A DNA stretch of 61,822 nucleotides from Candidatus [Bacteroides] periocalifornicus (GTDB lineage: Bacteria; Bacteroidota; Bacteroidia; Bacteroidales; CAJPTX01). Shown here one piece after another: positions 8,412-17,707 of the stretch. Both the position numbers and the translations under genes were made by a program. Every line of letters begins with the position of its first letter. Position 1 is the stretch's first letter. Under the pieces are notes generated by a model. The model was not told where the DNA came from, searched no databases, and saw nothing but the letters and a program-made list of their open reading frames with translations. The stretch lies in NCBI GenBank assembly GCA_001421095.1, contig LIIK01000011.1, positions 1 through 61,822 of the forward strand, given 5' to 3'.

Positions 8412-11400
8412 ATGGCTTTTCGTAAGGATACAAAGGATTCTGCGCAGTTTTCCCGCATAACGATAGGGTTGGCCTCTCCGAAAATGATCCGGGAGCGCTC
8501 TTATGGTGAGGTGCTGAAACCCGAGACGATAAATTACCGGACCTATAAGCCAGAGCGTGACGGTCTATTCTGCGAGCATATTTTCGGCCCGGTAAAGGAT
8601 TATGAGTGCCATTGCGGTAAGTACAAGCGTCTGCGCTATAAGGGGATAGTATGCGACAGATGTAATGTAGAGGTAACGGAGAAAAAGGTTCGCCGTGAGC
8701 GTAGCGGGCACATCGAGCTGGTGGTGCCGGTGGCGCATATCTGGTATTTTCGTTCGTTGCCGAATAAGATAGGGCATCTTTTGGGGCTCCCGTCCAAGAA
8801 GCTCGACGCGGTGATCTACTACGAGAAATACGTGGTGATACAGCCAGGGCCGACGGAGTGGAAGTATCTCGATCTGCTCACGGAGGAGGAGTATTACTCT
8901 ACCATCACGTCGCTTCCCAAGGGGAATCAGCAGCTAGAGGATTCCAATCCAGAGAAATTCATGGCGGGAATGGGCGCGGCAGCACTAGAGATCATGCTCT
9001 CACGGCTCGATTTGGATGCGCTTAGCTATGAACTTCGGGATAAGGCAGAACGAGAGACATCTCAGCAGCGAAAGGCCGATGCGCTGAAGCGTCTGCAGGT
9101 GGTAGAGGCTTTTAGAGAATCGAAGGAGGAGCAGGATGGGGTGGTGCGCAACAAGCCAGAGTGGATGATTCTGCGCATCATACCAGTGATTCCACCCGAT
9201 TTGCGGCCGCTGGTACCGCTGGATGGAGGACGTTTTGCAACCTCAGACCTCAATGATCTATATAGGCGTGTTATTATCCGCAATAATAGGCTGAAGAAGC
9301 TCCTTGAGATCAAGGCTCCCGATGTGATATTGCGCAATGAGAAGCGCATGCTGCAAGAGGCTGTTGATTCGCTTTTTGACAATACTCGCCGTTCGAATGT
9401 GGTGAAGAGCGACGGAAATCGTCCATTGAAATCACTCAGTGATAGCCTGAAAGGGAAACGAGGTCGCTTCCGTCAGAATCTGCTGGGCAAGCGTGTGGAT
9501 TACTCAGCCCGCTCAGTGATTGTAGTAGGTCCAGAGCTGAAAATGCACGAATGCGGTCTTCCAAAAGATATGGCTGCCGAGCTTTACAAACCGTTCATCA
9601 TAAGGAAGTTGATGGATAGGGGGATTGTGAAGACGGTAAAATCGGCCAAGAAGATTGTAGATCGTCGTGAGCCGATAATCTGGGATGTGCTGGAAAATGT
9701 GCTTAAAGGACATCCAGTGCTACTGAACCGTGCGCCAACCCTGCACCGATTAGGCATCCAGGCTTTCCAGCCTAAGCTTATAGAGGGGAAGGCTATTCAG
9801 CTTCACCCGTTGTCTTGCACGGCGTTCAATGCGGACTTTGACGGCGACCAGATGGCTGTGCATCTTCCTCTCGGCAATGCGGCTATTCTTGAGGCGCAAC
9901 TCCTCATGCTGGGGTCGCACAACATCCTTAATCCGGCCAATGGTGCTCCTATCACGGTACCGTCTCAAGACATGGTACTGGGCTTGTACTATATCACCAA
10001 GCCGCGTGAAGGTGCCAAGGGGCAAGGGATGAAATTCTACAGCATAGAGGAGGCGGTGATAGCGTACAATGAGCGTGTGGTAGACCTACATGCTCCAGTG
10101 ACGCTACGTTTCAAGGGCGAGATGATTGATACGACGCTAGGGCGGATCATCTTCAACCAGTATGTGCCAGAGCAGTTGGGATTCATCAATATGCTCTTGA
10201 CCAAGAAGTCGCTAAGGGATATCATCGGGCGAGTTCTAAAGGAGGCGGGCGTGGCTCGTACAGCCCAGTTCCTAGATGATATTAAGAATCTGGGGTACTA
10301 TATGGCCTTCCGGGGCGGGCTTTCGTTCAACCTCGATGATGTGATCATTCCCGAGGAGAAAGCGGCCATTGTGGATAAAGGCTATGCGAAGGTAGATGCG
10401 ATCATGTCTGACTACGGAATGGGGCTCATAACGAACAATGAGCGCTATAACCAGGTGGTAGACGTGTGGACGACTGTGAATATAGAACTGACGAATACCC
10501 TGATGAATCGGCTGAAAAATGACGATCAGGGCTTCAATTCGGTCTATATGATGCTGGATTCAGGTGCTCGTGGTTCAAAGGATCAGATTCGTCAGCTTTG
10601 CGGTATCAGAGGACTGATGGCTAAACCGCAAAAAGCGGGATCTACGAGTAATGAAATCATCGAGAACCCCATCCTTTCGAATTTCAAAGAGGGGCTTTCG
10701 GTGTTGGAGTACTTTATTTCAACGCACGGTGCCCGTAAAGGATTGGCAGATACGGCGCTAAAGACGGCAGATGCGGGTTACCTGACGCGTAGGTTGGTGG
10801 ATGTATCGCAAGATGTGATAGTAACGCAGGATGATTGCGGTACGTTGCGCGGTCTGCTTACCACCTATAGCAAGAGTAACGAACAGAGCGAGGAAGATGC
10901 TCGTAGGGAGTTTAGCGATAAGTTGCTCGGACGTGTCAGCACGCACAATATTGTGGATCCGCATACGGAGGAACTAATAGCTCCTGCAGGCGTAGAGCTA
11001 ACCGAAGAGATCTGCGAGAAGATAAATGCGGCAAAGATCAACCAGGTAGAAATTCGGTCGGTGCTTACCTGCGAATCTACCCGTGGGGTGTGCGCTAAGT
11101 GCTATGGTCGTAACCTAGCCACGGCTAGCATGGTTCAGAAGGGGGAGGCCGTTGGTATTATCGCCTCACAGTCTATTGGAGAGCCAGGCACCCAGCTAAC
11201 CCTCCGCACCTTCCACCTTGGGGGTACTGCATCGGGTTCTATAGCAGCAAGAACCGTTGTAACCAAGAATGCCGGTCGGGTAGAGTTTGAGGACCTGAAG
11301 TTTATTCCCGATGTGGAGGATGATAAAGGGGAGGTCTGCGATCTGGTAACGGGTCGTTCTGTAGAGATGCACCTGATAGATGAAAAGACAGAAGTGGTGC

Positions 11401-12722
11401 TAGAGAACTACCTGATTCCCTACGGGGCGCATCTCTACGTAAAGCCCAACCAGGTGGTATCCGCAGGCAAGCTGATTTGCGAGTGGGATCCTCTCAACAG
11501 CGTGATCATTACCGAGGTCGGAGGAAAAGCGGTGTTCGATTCAATCATACAGGATGTAACCTATCGTGAGGAGGTTGATACCGAAACCACAATTCACCAG
11601 AAGATCATCATAGAGTCGCGCGACAAGACGAAGAACCCTATAGTCAAGATTCTAGACGATAACGGGAATCTCCTACGTGTGTGCGATCTCTTTGTAGGTA
11701 CACATATCGCCATAGAGGATGGGCAGATGGTGAAGCCCGGGCAGGTAATAGCGAAGATTCCCCGGGCTATAGGATCGGCCGGTGATATTACGGGTGGCTT
11801 GCCGCGTGTTACAGAGCTTTTTGAGGCACGCAACCCGTCGAATCCAGCTGTGGTATCTGCTATCGATGGGGTCGTTTCGGTGAATCCGAAGGTTAAACGT
11901 GGTGCACGTGAAGTTACAGTGACCAATCAGCGGCTAAACGAATCGATAATGTACCCGATCAACCTTTCGAAGCAGCTGCTAGTTCAGGATGGAGATAGCA
12001 TACGGGCAGGAATGCCGATTTCAGACGGTGCAATTACGCCCAGCGATATCCTAGCCATTCAGGGGCCAACTGCAGTGCAGGAGTACATTGTCAATGAGAT
12101 TCAGGCTGTGTATAGGGCGCAAGGTGTAAAGATCAACAATAAGCACTTTGAGGTCATCGTTCGCCAGATGATGCGGAAGGTTGAGATAGTAGATCCCGGC
12201 GACACTCGATTCCTAGAGCGTGATGTGGTGGATAAGTGGGAATTTAACAGGGAGAATAATGCAATCTTCGATATGAAGTTTGTGAAAGATCCAGGAGATT
12301 CCCCCAACCTGAAAGCTGGGCAGCTGGTTTCTGCAAGACAGCTACGCGATGAGAATTCTTCGCTAAAACGCAAGGATCTCAGGTTGGTAGAAGCGAGGGA
12401 TGCAAGGCCTGCCACAGCATCGCAGATCCTTCAGGGGATTACCCGTGCCGCTCTGCAGACGAATAGCTTCATGGCTGCCGCCTCTTTCCAAGAAACGACA
12501 AAGGTGCTTAATGATGCGGCGATTCGTGGTAAGGTTGATAACCTGGAAGGGCTGAAGGAAAATGTGATCTGTGGGCATCTGATACCTGCTGGTACAGGAC
12601 TTCCAGAATTCAGCGAACAGCAAGTTTACCTACGGAACGACTCGGTAGAGGATGTGGTAAAAGCGAGAATAGCGGCCGCCAAGAAGGCACGTTCCAAGGC
12701 TACGGAGACAGTAGGGGAGTAA
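8412..12722 (+). CDS. rpoC: DNA-directed RNA polymerase subunit beta'
   Basis: This 1436-residue beta' subunit is complete. The N-terminal zinc site is visible (CEHIFGPVKDYECHCGKYK, then the CDRCNVEV pair). The catalytic magnesium loop NADFDGDQMAVHLPL is intact, and the second zinc site CESTRGVCAKCYGRNLA is present. The trigger-loop/bridge region includes GIIASQSIGEPGTQLTLRTF. It follows rpoB after 145 bp without a clear terminator, so the two are presumably co-transcribed. A strong hairpin terminator lies about 80 bp after the stop. Confidence 0.98.
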   Translation: MAFRKDTKDSAQFSRITIGLASPKMIRERSYGEVLKPETINYRTYKPERDGLFCEHIFGPVKDYECHCGKYKRLRYKGIVCDRCNVEVTEKKVRRERSGHIELVVPVAHIWYFRSLPNKIGHLLGLPSKKLDAVIYYEKYVVIQPGPTEWKYLDLLTEEEYYSTITSLPKGNQQLEDSNPEKFMAGMGAAALEIMLSRLDLDALSYELRDKAERETSQQRKADALKRLQVVEAFRESKEEQDGVVRNKPEWMILRIIPVIPPDLRPLVPLDGGRFATSDLNDLYRRVIIRNNRLKKLLEIKAPDVILRNEKRMLQEAVDSLFDNTRRSNVVKSDGNRPLKSLSDSLKGKRGRFRQNLLGKRVDYSARSVIVVGPELKMHECGLPKDMAAELYKPFIIRKLMDRGIVKTVKSAKKIVDRREPIIWDVLENVLKGHPVLLNRAPTLHRLGIQAFQPKLIEGKAIQLHPLSCTAFNADFDGDQMAVHLPLGNAAILEAQLLMLGSHNILNPANGAPITVPSQDMVLGLYYITKPREGAKGQGMKFYSIEEAVIAYNERVVDLHAPVTLRFKGEMIDTTLGRIIFNQYVPEQLGFINMLLTKKSLRDIIGRVLKEAGVARTAQFLDDIKNLGYYMAFRGGLSFNLDDVIIPEEKAAIVDKGYAKVDAIMSDYGMGLITNNERYNQVVDVWTTVNIELTNTLMNRLKNDDQGFNSVYMMLDSGARGSKDQIRQLCGIRGLMAKPQKAGSTSNEIIENPILSNFKEGLSVLEYFISTHGARKGLADTALKTADAGYLTRRLVDVSQDVIVTQDDCGTLRGLLTTYSKSNEQSEEDARREFSDKLLGRVSTHNIVDPHTEELIAPAGVELTEEICEKINAAKINQVEIRSVLTCESTRGVCAKCYGRNLATASMVQKGEAVGIIASQSIGEPGTQLTLRTFHLGGTASGSIAARTVVTKNAGRVEFEDLKFIPDVEDDKGEVCDLVTGRSVEMHLIDEKTEVVLENYLIPYGAHLYVKPNQVVSAGKLICEWDPLNSVIITEVGGKAVFDSIIQDVTYREEVDTETTIHQKIIIESRDKTKNPIVKILDDNGNLLRVCDLFVGTHIAIEDGQMVKPGQVIAKIPRAIGSAGDITGGLPRVTELFEARNPSNPAVVSAIDGVVSVNPKVKRGAREVTVTNQRLNESIMYPINLSKQLLVQDGDSIRAGMPISDGAITPSDILAIQGPTAVQEYIVNEIQAVYRAQGVKINNKHFEVIVRQMMRKVEIVDPGDTRFLERDVVDKWEFNRENNAIFDMKFVKDPGDSPNLKAGQLVSARQLRDENSSLKRKDLRLVEARDARPATASQILQGITRAALQTNSFMAAASFQETTKVLNDAAIRGKVDNLEGLKENVICGHLIPAGTGLPEFSEQQVYLRNDSVEDVVKARIAAAKKARSKATETVGE

Positions 12723-12800
12723 GCACGGTGAATTCGAGCCCGAAACAGACTCGTTATATCGAGCGAATTCTGGAACGCATATTAATTTGGTGAATGGAGT

Positions 12801-12842
12801 AGCGTAGCTCTGGTAAAAGCTAGAGCTACGCTGCTTTTTGTT
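12801..12842 (+). terminator. rpoC terminator
   Basis: An 11-bp stem (agcgtagctct / agagctacgct) is followed by a T-rich tract, 79 bp after the rpoC stop. It presumably ends the rpl-rpoBC transcription unit. Confidence 0.85.
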
Positions 12843-12846
12843 TATA

Positions 12847-13228
12847 AATTATTGCTGTCCGGTAAAACTTTGGGGGGTATGAAAAACTCGGGCCGACACC
12901 TCGCGCGAGGTGTCGGCCCTTTTGGTTACCTTTGTTCTTGCACAAAAAAGAATTATTGCTGTCCGGTAAAAATACATAAGATTGCTGCAAACACTTGAAA
13001 ACCTTATCGTTGCATCCAATTTTAATACAGGGGGCTTACCTTTTGGCCAAGTTATACAAACTGCTATTATCTGGGTATTTTTCGTCGGTTAGGCCTTTAT
13101 ATTAGGCCTATTTTTGAAGCTATTGGCCGTATTCCAAGGCGATTTCGTAACCCCATTAAGTTTTACCGGACACCAATAAAAAAGAATAACCATGGGCAAA
13201 GATAGCCATTTTACCGGACAGCAAAAAA
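12847..13228. repeat. IS-end-like repeat cluster (two direct, two inverted copies)
   Basis: The 12-mer tgtccggtaaaa occurs at 12856-12867 and 12960-12971, each time inside the longer shared sequence that starts aattattgc (12847, 12951). Its reverse complement occurs at 13161-13172 and 13209-13220. Opposed ends of this kind look like terminal inverted repeats of a vanished or non-autonomous insertion sequence, one pair nested in another. No transposase frame lies between them. The 616-bp gap between rpoC and kbl holds this cluster, three hairpins and no supportable gene. Confidence 0.6.
12890..12924 (+). terminator. Perfect 15-bp-arm palindrome with T tract
   Basis: Bases 12890-12919 are a perfect 30-bp palindrome (gggccgacacctcgc and its complement) followed by TTTT. 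It looks like a terminator but lies inside the IS-end-like repeat cluster, so it may belong to a mobile element rather than to rpoC. Confidence 0.55.
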
Positions 13229-13257
13229 CGCACTGAGGTATACCCAGTGCGTTTTTT
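13223..13257. terminator. Bidirectional terminator downstream of kbl
   Basis: A 13-bp stem (aaaaaacgcactg / cagtgcgtttttt) has A and T runs at both ends, so it can work on either strand. It lies 82 bp past the kbl stop on the minus strand. Confidence 0.8.
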
Positions 13258-13338
13258 GCGTGATAAGGTCATTAGGCCTCTTGCCCCATCCGGTAAAGTC
13301 CGCTAGAACGTGTTGCAGAGAGATTTGCGTCCTTGCAC

Positions 13339-14529
13339 CTATTTGAGCACCCCATGCTTTCGACCGATTTTAACGAAGGCGGCTACGCATTGGTCGAGCT
13401 GTGCGCGGGTGTGTGCTGCCGAGACCTGTACACGAATACGAGCCTGATCTTTAGGCACTACGGGGTAGTAGAATCCAGTTACGTAGATACCCTCATCCAG
13501 TAGGTCAGCGGCCATTACTTGCGATAGCTTGGCATCGTAGAGCATTACAGCCAGGATGGCACTTTGTGAAGGCTTGATATCAAAGCCCGCAGCAGTCATC
13601 TTTTCTTGGAAGTAAGCAGTATTCTCCATTAGGTGGGCGTGAAGCTCGTTGCTTTCGCCCAGCATCTTGAATACTTCAAGGCTAGCCCCCACAACAGGAG
13701 GTGGTACAGAGTTGGAGAACAGGTAGGGACGTGAACGTTGGCGGAGCAGGTCTACTATCTCTTGCCGTGCTACTGTGAAGCCTCCGCATCCGCCTCCAAA
13801 GGCTTTGCCGAGTGTGCCAGTTATGATGTCTACCTCGCCCCGAAGATTGTAGAGTTCGGTTACTCCGCGGCCCGTTTTCCCCACAACGCCTGCCGAGTGG
13901 CTCTCGTCCACCATTACTAGAGCATCGTACCTCTTGGCTAGGGCGCAAATTTTGTCGAGGGGTGCTACATTCCCATCCATGGAGAATACCCCATCGGTTA
14001 CAATCACGCGGAATCGTTGGGCTTGCGCCTCCTTTAGACAATTCTCGAGTTCCTCCATGTTGGCATTGGCATAGCGGTAGCGTTTGGCCTTGCTTAGGCG
14101 CACGCCATCGATAATGGAGGCGTGGTTGAGCGCATCTGAGATGATGGCATCTTCTGCGCCAAAAAGCGGTTCAAAGACCCCTCCATTGGCATCGAAGCAC
14201 GCCACATAGAGAATGGAATCATCGAGTCCAAAGTAGTTGGCTATGGCCTTCTCAAGGTCGCGGTGACGGTCTTGAGTTCCGCAGATAAAGCGGACGGATG
14301 ACATACCGTAGCCTCGGCTATCCATCATAGCCTTTGCCGCAGCTATCACCCTTGGGTTATCAGAGAGCCCAAGGTAGTTGTTCGCGCAGAAGTTGAGGAC
14401 ATCCTGCGTGCCATTCACCTTGATTTGAGCACCTTGGGCCGTGGTGATTAGCCGTTCGCGTTTATACAGCCCCGCATCCTCTATGCTCTTGAGTTCAGCG
14501 GCAAGCCAATTTTGCATTTTCCCGTACAT
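13339..14529 (-). CDS. kbl: Glycine C-acetyltransferase (2-amino-3-ketobutyrate CoA ligase)
   Basis: This 396-residue PLP enzyme of the alpha-oxoamine synthase family cleaves 2-amino-3-ketobutyrate with CoA to glycine and acetyl-CoA, the second step of threonine breakdown. Length and start (MYGKMQNWLAAELKSIEDAGLYK) match Kbl. Visible landmarks are NYLGLSDNPRV, SVRFICGTQDRHRDLE, DESHSAG and the PLP lysine in TGTLGKAFGGG (about residue 242). The SVRFICGTQ and VDIITGTLGKA stretches favour Kbl over BioF or HemA, although an SPT/BioF-like role cannot be excluded by eye. No threonine dehydrogenase gene is in the window. It is a single gene between a terminator and a transposase remnant; gcvP, which uses glycine, lies 20 kb away. 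Confidence 0.92.
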   Translation of the reverse strand: MYGKMQNWLAAELKSIEDAGLYKRERLITTAQGAQIKVNGTQDVLNFCANNYLGLSDNPRVIAAAKAMMDSRGYGMSSVRFICGTQDRHRDLEKAIANYFGLDDSILYVACFDANGGVFEPLFGAEDAIISDALNHASIIDGVRLSKAKRYRYANANMEELENCLKEAQAQRFRVIVTDGVFSMDGNVAPLDKICALAKRYDALVMVDESHSAGVVGKTGRGVTELYNLRGEVDIITGTLGKAFGGGCGGFTVARQEIVDLLRQRSRPYLFSNSVPPPVVGASLEVFKMLGESNELHAHLMENTAYFQEKMTAAGFDIKPSQSAILAVMLYDAKLSQVMAADLLDEGIYVTGFYYPVVPKDQARIRVQVSAAHTRAQLDQCVAAFVKIGRKHGVLK

Positions 14530-14722
14530 TTCAGAATTTGTTACACGTTACAAACAGCAGGGTTACTGGAGCGTAATTCTGCACTGTGAATTCACTTGCA
14601 CCCACACCCGCAAACCCCCTTCTACAGGGTGAAACTGCCACAGAGGGTGGGGGGATTATTTAGCGGTTTCTTCACCTCGCAGGGATGCTAGGGTGTTGGT
14701 GCTACTGGGAGATGGGGATTCG

Positions 14723-15157
14723 CTAGGGGTTTAATTTTAGCCGTTTCCGTCCGCTGCGGTATCGGTTGTAGAGGCTCCCACCACGCTTGCGATCATTGCG
14801 GAGCATTTTGTAAATCGTTTGCTGGCATACGCAGGGCATTTCCAGCAGCTTGAAGGTCTCTACTATCTGCCCAGGACTCCAGTTGCGTTCCAGCAGTCCG
14901 ACAATACGCATGCGGAGATCTTCATTCAGCTTGTAGGGACGCTTTTTCTTCTCCCGTCGCCCATTAGCTTGCGCTTGTGCTATGTCAAAGGTGTATTCGC
15001 CCGTTTCTGGATTCGAATTCCGTTTGATTTCACGGCAAACAACCGATTTATGCTTGCCGATAGCCTGGCTTATGGTAATTTGGTTAGCGCCCTCTGCCAG
15101 CATTTTGGCGATAGTGTGCCGTTGTTCCTCTGTGATGTGTTTCTTAATCCTTGTCAT
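14723..15157 (-). pseudogene. IS30-family transposase, N-terminal remnant
   Basis: The 144-residue frame starts MTRIKKHITEEQRHTIAKML, followed by a helix-turn-helix (ITISQAIGKHKSVVCREIKRN). A second stretch (LNEDLRMRIVGLLERNWSPGQIV, then QQTIYKMLRNDRKRGGSLYN) is also typical of IS30 transposases. The frame stops after RSGRKRLKLNP, before the DDE catalytic core. The 190 bp beyond it contain no continuation that I can recognise. It is best read as a truncated, inactive transposase; a retained DNA-binding regulator is a weaker alternative. I did not find clear terminal inverted repeats around it. Confidence 0.8.
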
Positions 15158-15247
15158 TCTACTCTCGTTGTTAGGTTTAGCCGAAATGGGGAGTTGTCGG
15201 TTTGCGTATTTTCCTAATGTTACGAGAGCTGGAGTATTTTTGTTGCG

Positions 15248-15991
15248 TTATACCAAGAAATTTGCCAAATCAGCCGGGATTCCTCCCTCTAGTTCATGGA
15301 CTTCGCCCGCATGGAATCTGAAAGTTCGGGCGGGGAATCTGTTCACAATCGTGTAGTTATGGGTAGCCATTATGATGGACTTCCCCTTCTCTGCCAAGCT
15401 ACGGAGCAGTAGCAGTATACCCTCGCTAGTTTCAGGATCCAGATTCCCAGTGGGTTCATCGGCTAGCAGAAGCGCAGGGTCGTTGAGTAGCGCACGCGCA
15501 ATGGCTACACGCTGCTGCTCGCCACCAGAGAGCTGGTTGGGCATTTTGTAAGCCTTGGTGGTGAGGCCAACCTGCTCCAGCACCTCGTGGATTCGGCGTT
15601 CCACATCGAGCTTTCGTTTCCAGCCCGTGGCGCGCAGGGCAAAGCTGAGGTTTTTCTCTACAGTTCTATCTGTGAGGAGCTTAAAATCTTGGAATACGAT
15701 GCCGAGATGCCGACGCAGGTAGGGAATTTGGCTGGGTGTTAGATTTTGCAGGCTGTAGCCGCACACCTCGCCCTCGCCACCAGCTAGGGGGATTTGCCCT
15801 GTTAGCGTTTCTATCAGGCTGGTTTTACCAGACCCCACCCGCCCCACAAGGTAGAAGAAATCGCCAGGCCAGACTACAAGCTCCACCCCCTGTAGCACTA
15901 GATTGTCGCGCTGGGCAATCTGGGCGTCCCTGAGCCAAGCCACAGGGCGTGCAGCCTGGTTCTCCAGTATCAGATCTCCATTATCCATCAT
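15248..15991 (-). CDS. ftsE: FtsE-type ABC transporter ATP-binding protein
   Basis: This 247-residue ABC ATPase has Walker A GRVGSGKTS, the signature LSGGEQQRVAIARALL, Walker B ALLLADEPTGNLD and the H-loop ATHNYTIV. The best match by eye is FtsE, which with FtsX controls peptidoglycan hydrolases at the septum. The Q-loop context GIVFQDFKLLTDRTVEKNLSFAL (read in part) is characteristic of FtsE. No ftsX lies next to it: upstream is an intergenic region with a repeat element and downstream is the transposase remnant. The ~20-residue N-terminal extension before the ATPase core is slightly long. LolD/MacB-type ATPases are alternatives. Two adjacent ATGs make the exact start uncertain by one codon. 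Confidence 0.85.
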   Translation of the reverse strand: MMDNGDLILENQAARPVAWLRDAQIAQRDNLVLQGVELVVWPGDFFYLVGRVGSGKTSLIETLTGQIPLAGGEGEVCGYSLQNLTPSQIPYLRRHLGIVFQDFKLLTDRTVEKNLSFALRATGWKRKLDVERRIHEVLEQVGLTTKAYKMPNQLSGGEQQRVAIARALLNDPALLLADEPTGNLDPETSEGILLLLRSLAEKGKSIIMATHNYTIVNRFPARTFRFHAGEVHELEGGIPADLANFLV

Positions 15992-16215
15992 GAGCCGTGC
16001 TTGTGTAAGGCTAACGCAAGTGGGTTATTTATGGTTTCGGGCATTCCTGGTAGCCGTGTTGGTTGAAACCTATGTAGCGCAAGGTTTATATCGTCGACCT
16101 TTGAAACCCTGTTGCCCAGAACATCCGCCGGCCGTGGCAGTATTATCTATTGTTCGGCATTCAGCGAAGGGCAATCCCATCTGGAAGCTATTCTCTGCCA
16201 CTGGGCATTTCTTAT

Positions 16216-16369
16216 GAGGCCATTGCAAAAGAACTGCAGGCGTTCCATTTGTAGCGGAATTCTTTCACCCTCTTGTAAGCAAAAGGTCTTTAATCAATCA
16301 ATTACAATTATCGAATCCCGTTGCGATATGGCGTGGTAGCATCGTTTAAATAGGTTTTGCCACGGTCTC
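16216..16369 (+). mobile_element. Diverged ~154-bp MITE-like element, copy A
   Basis: The ends gaggccattgcaaaa and ttttgccacggtctc are imperfect inverted repeats (11 of 15). The inside carries the family order: gtctttaatcaatca-like block, then the gttgcgatatggcgtggtagcatcgttt core, then a right end rich in T (core read in part). It has the same length (154 bp) as copy B at 20829. It fills most of the 396-bp gap between the FtsE-type gene and pgk; nothing else was recognised there. Confidence 0.6.
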
Positions 16370-16387
16370 TGCCGTTGAGCAAAGCGG

Positions 16388-17647
16388 TTAGTGCAATATA
16401 GCCTCTACGCCAGGGAGTTTTTTCCCCTCAAGATATTCAAGCATTGCACCTCCACCAGTAGATACGTAGGAGACCCGATTCTCGCAACCCGCCACTTTAA
16501 GCGCAGCTACAGAATCGCCGCCACCCACGAGGGTGTAGGCCCCATTGGCAGTGGCATCGGCTAGAGCCTCTGCAACGGCAAAAGTTCCTTCGCTAAAGGG
16601 TTTCATTTCAAATACCCCCATTGGGCCATTCCACAGGATCGTTTTGGATTCCATGATTTTGCTGTGGAATAGCTTGCGGCTCTCTTTTCCGATATCCAAT
16701 CCCATCCATCCATCGGGGGTGGCGTCTACTGGCGAGGAGCAGCATTGCGCCTCGGGGTCAAATTTATCGGCATTCACGGCATCTACGGGTAGCAGCAGCT
16801 CTACCCCTTTAGCCTTGGCTTTTTCGAGTATTGACCGCGCAACGTCGAGTCGATCCTCTTCGCAGAGTGAATTGCCCGTGTGCCCGCCCATTGCTCGAAC
16901 GAAAGTGTAGGTCATCCCCCCCCCGATGATGAGCTTGTCTACTCGCTCGAGCAAGTTTTCAATCAGGAGGATCTTGTCAGATACTTTAGCACCACCCATA
17001 ATGGCGAGTAGGGGATGCTGCGGATGCTCCACCACATGGCTTAGAGCCTCTAGCTCGGCCTCCATGAGCAGACCGAACATCTTGTCGTTCGGGAAGTAGC
17101 TCGCGATGAAGCTTGTGGAGGCATGTGCGCGGTGGGCTGCGCCGAAGGCATCGTTCACAAAGCAGTCGCCGCATTCAGCCAGCTGGGCGGCAAAAGCCAG
17201 CTGAGCATCCTTCATTGCCTGTTTCCGCACCTGGTAATCAGCGTCGCTTTCTCCCTCTTTCTGTTTCACTTTCCCCTCATCCTCTGCATGGAAACGGACA
17301 TTCTCTAGCAGCAGAATCTCCCCATTCTGGAGCTTTTTGGTGGCCTCCACGGCTTTTTCGCCGATGCAGTCATCGCAGAAGTTAACGTGTTTGCCTACCA
17401 GGGCTGCTACGGTTTGCACTATGCGCCCTAGCGAGAGTTTTGGGTCTACCTTTCCCTTAGGGCGCCCCATGTGCGAGAGCAGTACCACCCGCCCGCCGTG
17501 GCTGGCAATGTGCTGAATGGTTGGCACAGACTTTGCGATTCGGGAGTTGTCAGTTATAAAACTGTCGCTCTTATCGAAGGGTACGTTGAAATCTACCCGC
17601 ACTAGTACCCGTTTTCCAGTGAAATTGTAGTCGGCAAACTTTTGCAT
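16388..17647 (-). CDS. pgk: Phosphoglycerate kinase
   Basis: This 419-residue glycolytic enzyme transfers phosphate from 1,3-bisphosphoglycerate to ADP. The start MQKFADYNFTGKRVLVRVDFNVP is canonical. Also visible are the substrate stretch LLSHMGRPKGK, LLENVRFHAEDEGK, AIMGGAKVSDKILLIENLL (read in part), the NGPMGVFE segment and the nucleotide-binding VGGGDSVAAL near the end. Length is normal and there is no lesion. It lies 60 bp downstream of the TlpA-like gene on the same strand and may share its transcript. Confidence 0.97.
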   Translation of the reverse strand: MQKFADYNFTGKRVLVRVDFNVPFDKSDSFITDNSRIAKSVPTIQHIASHGGRVVLLSHMGRPKGKVDPKLSLGRIVQTVAALVGKHVNFCDDCIGEKAVEATKKLQNGEILLLENVRFHAEDEGKVKQKEGESDADYQVRKQAMKDAQLAFAAQLAECGDCFVNDAFGAAHRAHASTSFIASYFPNDKMFGLLMEAELEALSHVVEHPQHPLLAIMGGAKVSDKILLIENLLERVDKLIIGGGMTYTFVRAMGGHTGNSLCEEDRLDVARSILEKAKAKGVELLLPVDAVNADKFDPEAQCCSSPVDATPDGWMGLDIGKESRKLFHSKIMESKTILWNGPMGVFEMKPFSEGTFAVAEALADATANGAYTLVGGGDSVAALKVAGCENRVSYVSTGGGAMLEYLEGKKLPGVEAILH

Positions 17648-17707
17648 ATCGGGTATTGATGTTTAGGATGTGCTACATGCCAGAATCTCAGCGATTCAAG
17701 CGTTCCT

